64,000 nucleotides of DNA from the NCBI GenBank assembly GCA_011620345.1, contig WOZJ01000057.1, positions 62,001 to 126,000 on the forward strand, written 5' to 3'. The notes beneath the pieces are model-generated. The model saw only the letters and a list, made by a program, of their open reading frames with translations. It had not been told where the DNA came from and made no database searches. The stretch comes from Nitrospirota bacterium (GTDB lineage Bacteria; UBA2233). Numbering within the stretch: the stretch's first letter is position 1; each line of letters starts with the position of its first letter. This document shows positions 60,741 to 64,000 of this stretch, piece by piece. A program made the position numbers and the translations under genes.

Positions 60741-62162
60741 ATGATTCCTTTGGGCGTATCGGAGGTTTTGCAGGCAGTTTCGGGTATTGCCCTGGAAAAA
60801 GGTTCAGGCCGGGAGGTTACGGGCGTCGTCGTGCATTCCGGCCTTTGCAAGGAAGGGGTCTTGTTCGTAGCCCTCGAAGGGGAGCGGACCGACGGCCATG
60901 CCTTTCTTGACGAGGCCCTTCAAAAGGGGGCTCTCGGCGTACTGGGAAGGTTCGATAAGCTTACCCGTTGGATGCGCCATGCCTCCCTGGTCAACGGCTG
61001 GATCATTGGGTGCAAAGACCCTCTTTCCGCGCTCGGGGCAATAGCCAAGGCCGTTCGTTCCAAGTCTAAGGCCCCCATGGTGGCCGTTACGGGTTCGAGT
61101 GGCAAAACAACGACGAAAGAAATGGTTGCTTGCGTGCTTGGAGCGGCCTACAACGTCCACAAAAACCCAGGGAATTACAACAACGCGCTCGGCGTTCCTT
61201 TAGCCCTGTTTGAGCTTGAGGCCGCCCACGAGGTCAGCGTGCTCGAGCTCGGAATGAGCAAAAAGGGGGAAATTGCTTATTTGTCGGATATTGTGGCCCC
61301 GGATGTCGGGATTCTCACAAACGTTCAACCTGCACATCTCGAAGGCCTGGGCGGGCTGGGAGAGGTCAAGGAGGCAAAGGCCGAGCTCCTTAAGGGCATG
61401 AACCCCGAAACCGGCATGTTCGTGACCTGCATGGACAACCCATTTGCCTTGGAGGTTGCGCTTCGGTTTCCAGGGGAGAGGCTTTTGGTCTCCATGCAAA
61501 CCAAAGCGGACCTCTACCTGAAAGAGGCGCCGATTTGGGATGGGAAGGCGATGCGTGCCAGGCTCATCGGGCCGGGAGGGGAGATGTTTGAGCTAGCCTT
61601 GCCGTTTCCTGGCGAGCATCTTGTTTGCGATGCCATGATTGCCCTGGCTGTGGGCGCAAGGCTTGGTGTTCCGCTCCATGATGGCTTGCAGAGGCTAAGC
61701 GACTTCCAGCTTCCTTCCTTGCGTTTTGAAACGAGAACGCTGCCCAAGGGGGGGCTTGTCGTGTTCGATGCCTACAACGCAAACCCTGCGTCTATGGAAG
61801 CCTCCTTAAAGGCGTTTTGCATGCTGGCCGAAAGCCTAACGAAGGTTGTCGTATTGGGCGACATGCTCGAGCTCGGAGCCGAAACAGAGCACTATCATCG
61901 AAAACTCGGGGCGTTTGTTGCTGGGCTTGGTATTCAAACCCACTGCATCGGAAACTATGCCACCTGGATTGTCGAGGGCGCCAAGGACTTCGACCCCTCT
62001 TGCGAGATTTATGCCTACCAAAAAGATGCGCAGGAAGATCTATCTATAGCGCTCTCGAGAATAATTCACCATGGCAGCGCCCTGCTCCTCAAAGGCTCTA
62101 GGGCCAACAGGCTGGAAGACTTGTTGGAGTGTATCGAGAACAACCAACTCTCTAAGGAATAA
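60741..62162 (+). CDS. murF: UDP-MurNAc-tripeptide-D-Ala-D-Ala ligase MurF
   Basis: 473 residues from the ATG at 60741, 7 nt after murE (ATG at 60708 inside murE is an alternative). ATP loop GSSGKTT (118-124), HKNPGNYNNALGVPLALFEL, VLELGMSKKGEI, and YNANPASMEASL. Adds D-Ala-D-Ala to UDP-MurNAc-tripeptide. Lies 5 nt before mraY. Confidence 0.95.
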   Translation: MIPLGVSEVLQAVSGIALEKGSGREVTGVVVHSGLCKEGVLFVALEGERTDGHAFLDEALQKGALGVLGRFDKLTRWMRHASLVNGWIIGCKDPLSALGAIAKAVRSKSKAPMVAVTGSSGKTTTKEMVACVLGAAYNVHKNPGNYNNALGVPLALFELEAAHEVSVLELGMSKKGEIAYLSDIVAPDVGILTNVQPAHLEGLGGLGEVKEAKAELLKGMNPETGMFVTCMDNPFALEVALRFPGERLLVSMQTKADLYLKEAPIWDGKAMRARLIGPGGEMFELALPFPGEHLVCDAMIALAVGARLGVPLHDGLQRLSDFQLPSLRFETRTLPKGGLVVFDAYNANPASMEASLKAFCMLAESLTKVVVLGDMLELGAETEHYHRKLGAFVAGLGIQTHCIGNYATWIVEGAKDFDPSCEIYAYQKDAQEDLSIALSRIIHHGSALLLKGSRANRLEDLLECIENNQLSKE

Positions 62163-62167
62163 CGCAC

Positions 62168-63247
62168 GTGCTTTTTCACCTGTCGATCCTGCTATCGGAT
62201 ACGATAAGCTTTTTTAATGTTTTTCGCTATATTTCTTTTCGGTCGATCTATGCGCTTCTTACTGCCTTTGCTCTAGGACTTGCACTTATGCCGCCCTTTA
62301 TCCGATACATGCGAAGGCGCCATTTAAGCCAGGCCCTGCGAGAAGATGGCCCAAAGCAACACCTCGTGAGCAAGGCCGGAACGCCGACAATGGGAGGGGG
62401 CGTGATCCTTACGAGCGCCGTCGTTTCAACCCTACTTTGGGCAAACCTCCAAAGTCAGTTTGTTTGGGGCGGGATCGGGACGTTGTTGGTACTCGGAGGG
62501 CTTGGGCTTGCTGATGACATATGGAAGGTCAAGGCAAGGAGCTCCAAAGGCGTACCCGGAAAAGCCAAGCTCCTGATCCAAGGGCTCTGGGGGGCTGGCG
62601 TCGGGGTTTGGCTTGCGCAGATGCCGGAGGTCGGCACGCTTCTGCAGCTTCCTTTTTTTAAGCACGTTCAGCCTCTTTTAGGGGCATCGTTCTTTCTGTT
62701 TGCCTCCTTGGTTGTCATGGCAAGCTCCAACGCCGTGAACCTTACGGACGGGTTGGACGGGCTTGTGAGCGTTCCGCTCGTTTTTGCCTTCCTGACGTAT
62801 CTGGGGTTGGTCTACTGTGCGGGCAACAAGCTCCTTGCAGCCTACCTAAACGTGACCCACGTACCAGGTTCCGGGGAGGTGTGCATTCTGATCGGCGCGC
62901 TCATGGGGGCAATCGTGGCCTTCCTTTGGTACAACACCTATCCGGCCCAAGTGTTCATGGGAGACGTGGGGTCGCTATCGCTAGGAGGAGCCCTTGGTTA
63001 CGTGGCGCTCATCGCCAAGCAAGAAGTCCTACTCATCTTGGTCGGCGGGCTTTTTGTCGTGGAGGCGCTCTCCGTAATCTTTCAGGTGGCTTCGTTCAAG
63101 CTTAGAGGAAAACGTATCTTTCGGATGGCTCCACTACATCACCACTTTGAGCTTCTTGGCTGGCCGGAACCTAGGGTGATCGTCCGGTTCTGGATTATTT
63201 CAGGCATCTTTGCGTTGCTTGCAATCAGCACCCTTAAGCTCCGTTAG
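62168..63247 (+). CDS. mraY: Phospho-MurNAc-pentapeptide transferase MraY
   Basis: 359 residues with about ten transmembrane helices; forms lipid I on undecaprenyl phosphate. Motifs GPKQHLVSKAGTPTMGGG, GLADDIWK (catalytic Asp pair), NAVNLTDGLDGL, GDVGSLSLGGALG and PLHHHFELLGWPE. GTG start with AAGGAA upstream. Confidence 0.96.
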   Translation: MLFHLSILLSDTISFFNVFRYISFRSIYALLTAFALGLALMPPFIRYMRRRHLSQALREDGPKQHLVSKAGTPTMGGGVILTSAVVSTLLWANLQSQFVWGGIGTLLVLGGLGLADDIWKVKARSSKGVPGKAKLLIQGLWGAGVGVWLAQMPEVGTLLQLPFFKHVQPLLGASFFLFASLVVMASSNAVNLTDGLDGLVSVPLVFAFLTYLGLVYCAGNKLLAAYLNVTHVPGSGEVCILIGALMGAIVAFLWYNTYPAQVFMGDVGSLSLGGALGYVALIAKQEVLLILVGGLFVVEALSVIFQVASFKLRGKRIFRMAPLHHHFELLGWPEPRVIVRFWIISGIFALLAISTLKLR

Positions 63248-63252
63248 CCCAC

Positions 63253-64000
63253 GTGTACCGCCTACGCTCCTGTCAGCCTGTGGGTATCCTTGGTGCCGGA
63301 AAGACTGCAAGGCGTCTTGCGCGCTCTCTTACGAATGAAGGGCTGGCCGTTTGGGTGTACGAGGAGCACCCAAAGAATGTGCATAGAAGGGCGCTGGAGT
63401 ACCTTGCCAAGCTTGGCGTCAAGATGTTTGGGCCTTCCAGCGAGGAAAAGTTCCTCGAGGGGCTTAGCGTTCTCGTCCCTTCTCCCGGCTTTTCGTTCGT
63501 GCATCCTGTGTTTGTGCTTGCCCTTAAGCGCGGGATCCCTTGGGTTGGAGAGCTTGACTTGATCTCTTTGCTTGCAGGCACCCCGCCAAAATTGCTTGCC
63601 GTGAGCGGAACAAACGGTAAAACAAGTGTGTGCTCCTGGGTACAGAATCTTTTGTCCCAGCTTGGACAGCGGGTATTTCGTGCAGGAAATGAAGGCCCGC
63701 CGTTTGGCCGCTTTTTGGGAAGGGCTGGATCGTTCCAGGTCGGGGTATTGGAGACGAGCAGCTTCCAGCTTGCGCAATCTAAGGTCTTTCGACCGAGCGT
63801 GGTCCTTTTGACAGAGATCCGGCCGGACCACCTTTCCTGGCATGGGTCTTTTGAAGCCTACCAGGCCGCCAAGCTCTCCGTCCTCGAGCGGCTTGGGGCC
63901 AAAGATACTGCGATCGTACTCAACCCGGATCCAGTCACCGAAAAGGCCCTGCAAGGGGGCCGGTCGAAGGTTTGGAGTGTAGGCAAGAGAATGTCGTTCG
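63253..64000 (+). CDS. murD: UDP-MurNAc-L-alanine:D-glutamate ligase MurD (partial, runs off the end)
   Basis: The first 249 codons of a frame open to the window end, starting GTG five bases after mraY. N-terminal dinucleotide-like loop GILGAGKTARRLA, ATP loop GTNGKTS (119-125), ETSSFQLAQS and PDHLSWHGSFEAY are typical of MurD. Order murE-murF-mraY-murD is the normal one. The C-terminal domain lies outside the window. Confidence 0.92.
   Translation, partial: MYRLRSCQPVGILGAGKTARRLARSLTNEGLAVWVYEEHPKNVHRRALEYLAKLGVKMFGPSSEEKFLEGLSVLVPSPGFSFVHPVFVLALKRGIPWVGELDLISLLAGTPPKLLAVSGTNGKTSVCSWVQNLLSQLGQRVFRAGNEGPPFGRFLGRAGSFQVGVLETSSFQLAQSKVFRPSVVLLTEIRPDHLSWHGSFEAYQAAKLSVLERLGAKDTAIVLNPDPVTEKALQGGRSKVWSVGKRMSF

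Noticed and set aside
1-64000. CRISPR array, prophage or complete insertion sequence
   Set aside because: No regularly spaced repeats, integrase, full transposase or phage structural genes were seen anywhere in the window.

Overview
This window is a compact, Gram-negative bacterial chromosome segment of moderately high GC, almost entirely protein-coding, with many ATGA or longer gene overlaps. Evidence for an outer membrane comes from a type II secretion system with secretin, two signal-peptide beta-barrel proteins ending in Phe, a YidC with a large periplasmic domain, and a MurE carrying the meso-DAP motif DNPR. Gene orders such as ffh-rpsP-khpA-rimM-trmD-rplS-rnhB-yraN, ispE-tRNA-Gln, a zinc-ribbon protein next to rnpB, and a DUF1844 gene resemble Deltaproteobacteria (Desulfobacterota) or a neighbouring phylum. 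That placement is inference.

Layout. 1-5.5 kb (minus): SRP/ribosome operon ffh, rpsP, khpA, rimM, trmD, rplS, rnhB, yraN, cinA-like. 5.7-7.5 kb (plus): tsaD, rsmA. 7.5-9.9 kb (minus): two outer-membrane beta-barrels behind a strong promoter with an adjacent operator-like palindrome. 10.1-19.2 kb (plus): tRNA-Thr, rpmH, rnpA, yidD, yidC, mnmE, mnmG, a ChaN-like protein and an exported M1 aminopeptidase. 19.2-21.1 kb (minus): an MtnA-like protein with an extra degenerate domain, and UspA. 21.2-24.9 kb (plus): glycosyltransferase, UPF0104 membrane protein, sugar epimerase, LON-domain protein. 24.9-25.8 kb: tRNA-fMet (minus) and a FabL/FabI-like reductase (plus). 25.8-38.4 kb (minus): gspD-M, a dihaem cytochrome and YjbQ. 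38.6-48.5 kb (plus): dnaK, htpX, clpA, DUF1844, degQ, ispE, tRNA-Gln, dxs. 48.5-55.3 kb: RDD protein, moaD, moaE, LD-carboxypeptidase, muramidase-like protein, FAH-family protein, mutS2, DUF2231. 55.3-64 kb (plus): fabF, an internally deleted fabH, tRNA-Met/Ile2, zinc-ribbon protein, rnpB, rsmH, murE, murF, mraY, and murD running off the end.

Functionally the window combines translation and RNA processing, membrane insertion and protein quality control, envelope and peptidoglycan synthesis, secretion, and isoprenoid, fatty-acid and molybdopterin synthesis. The most unusual points are: (i) a highly structured segment at 3.4-3.5 kb inside the ribosomal operon that encodes what looks like the C-terminal tail of an IS200/IS605 TnpB and so may be a remnant omega-RNA end abutting rimM; (ii) a 105-codon FabH with about 210 central residues cleanly removed; (iii) an MtnA-family protein with a second, degenerate eIF2B-type domain; (iv) a division/wall cluster lacking mraZ, ftsL and ftsI between rnpB/rsmH and murE; (v) a 28-bp near-perfect palindrome between htpX and clpA; (vi) a possible ATT start for gspE; (vii) DTQGR instead of DTAGR in Ffh.
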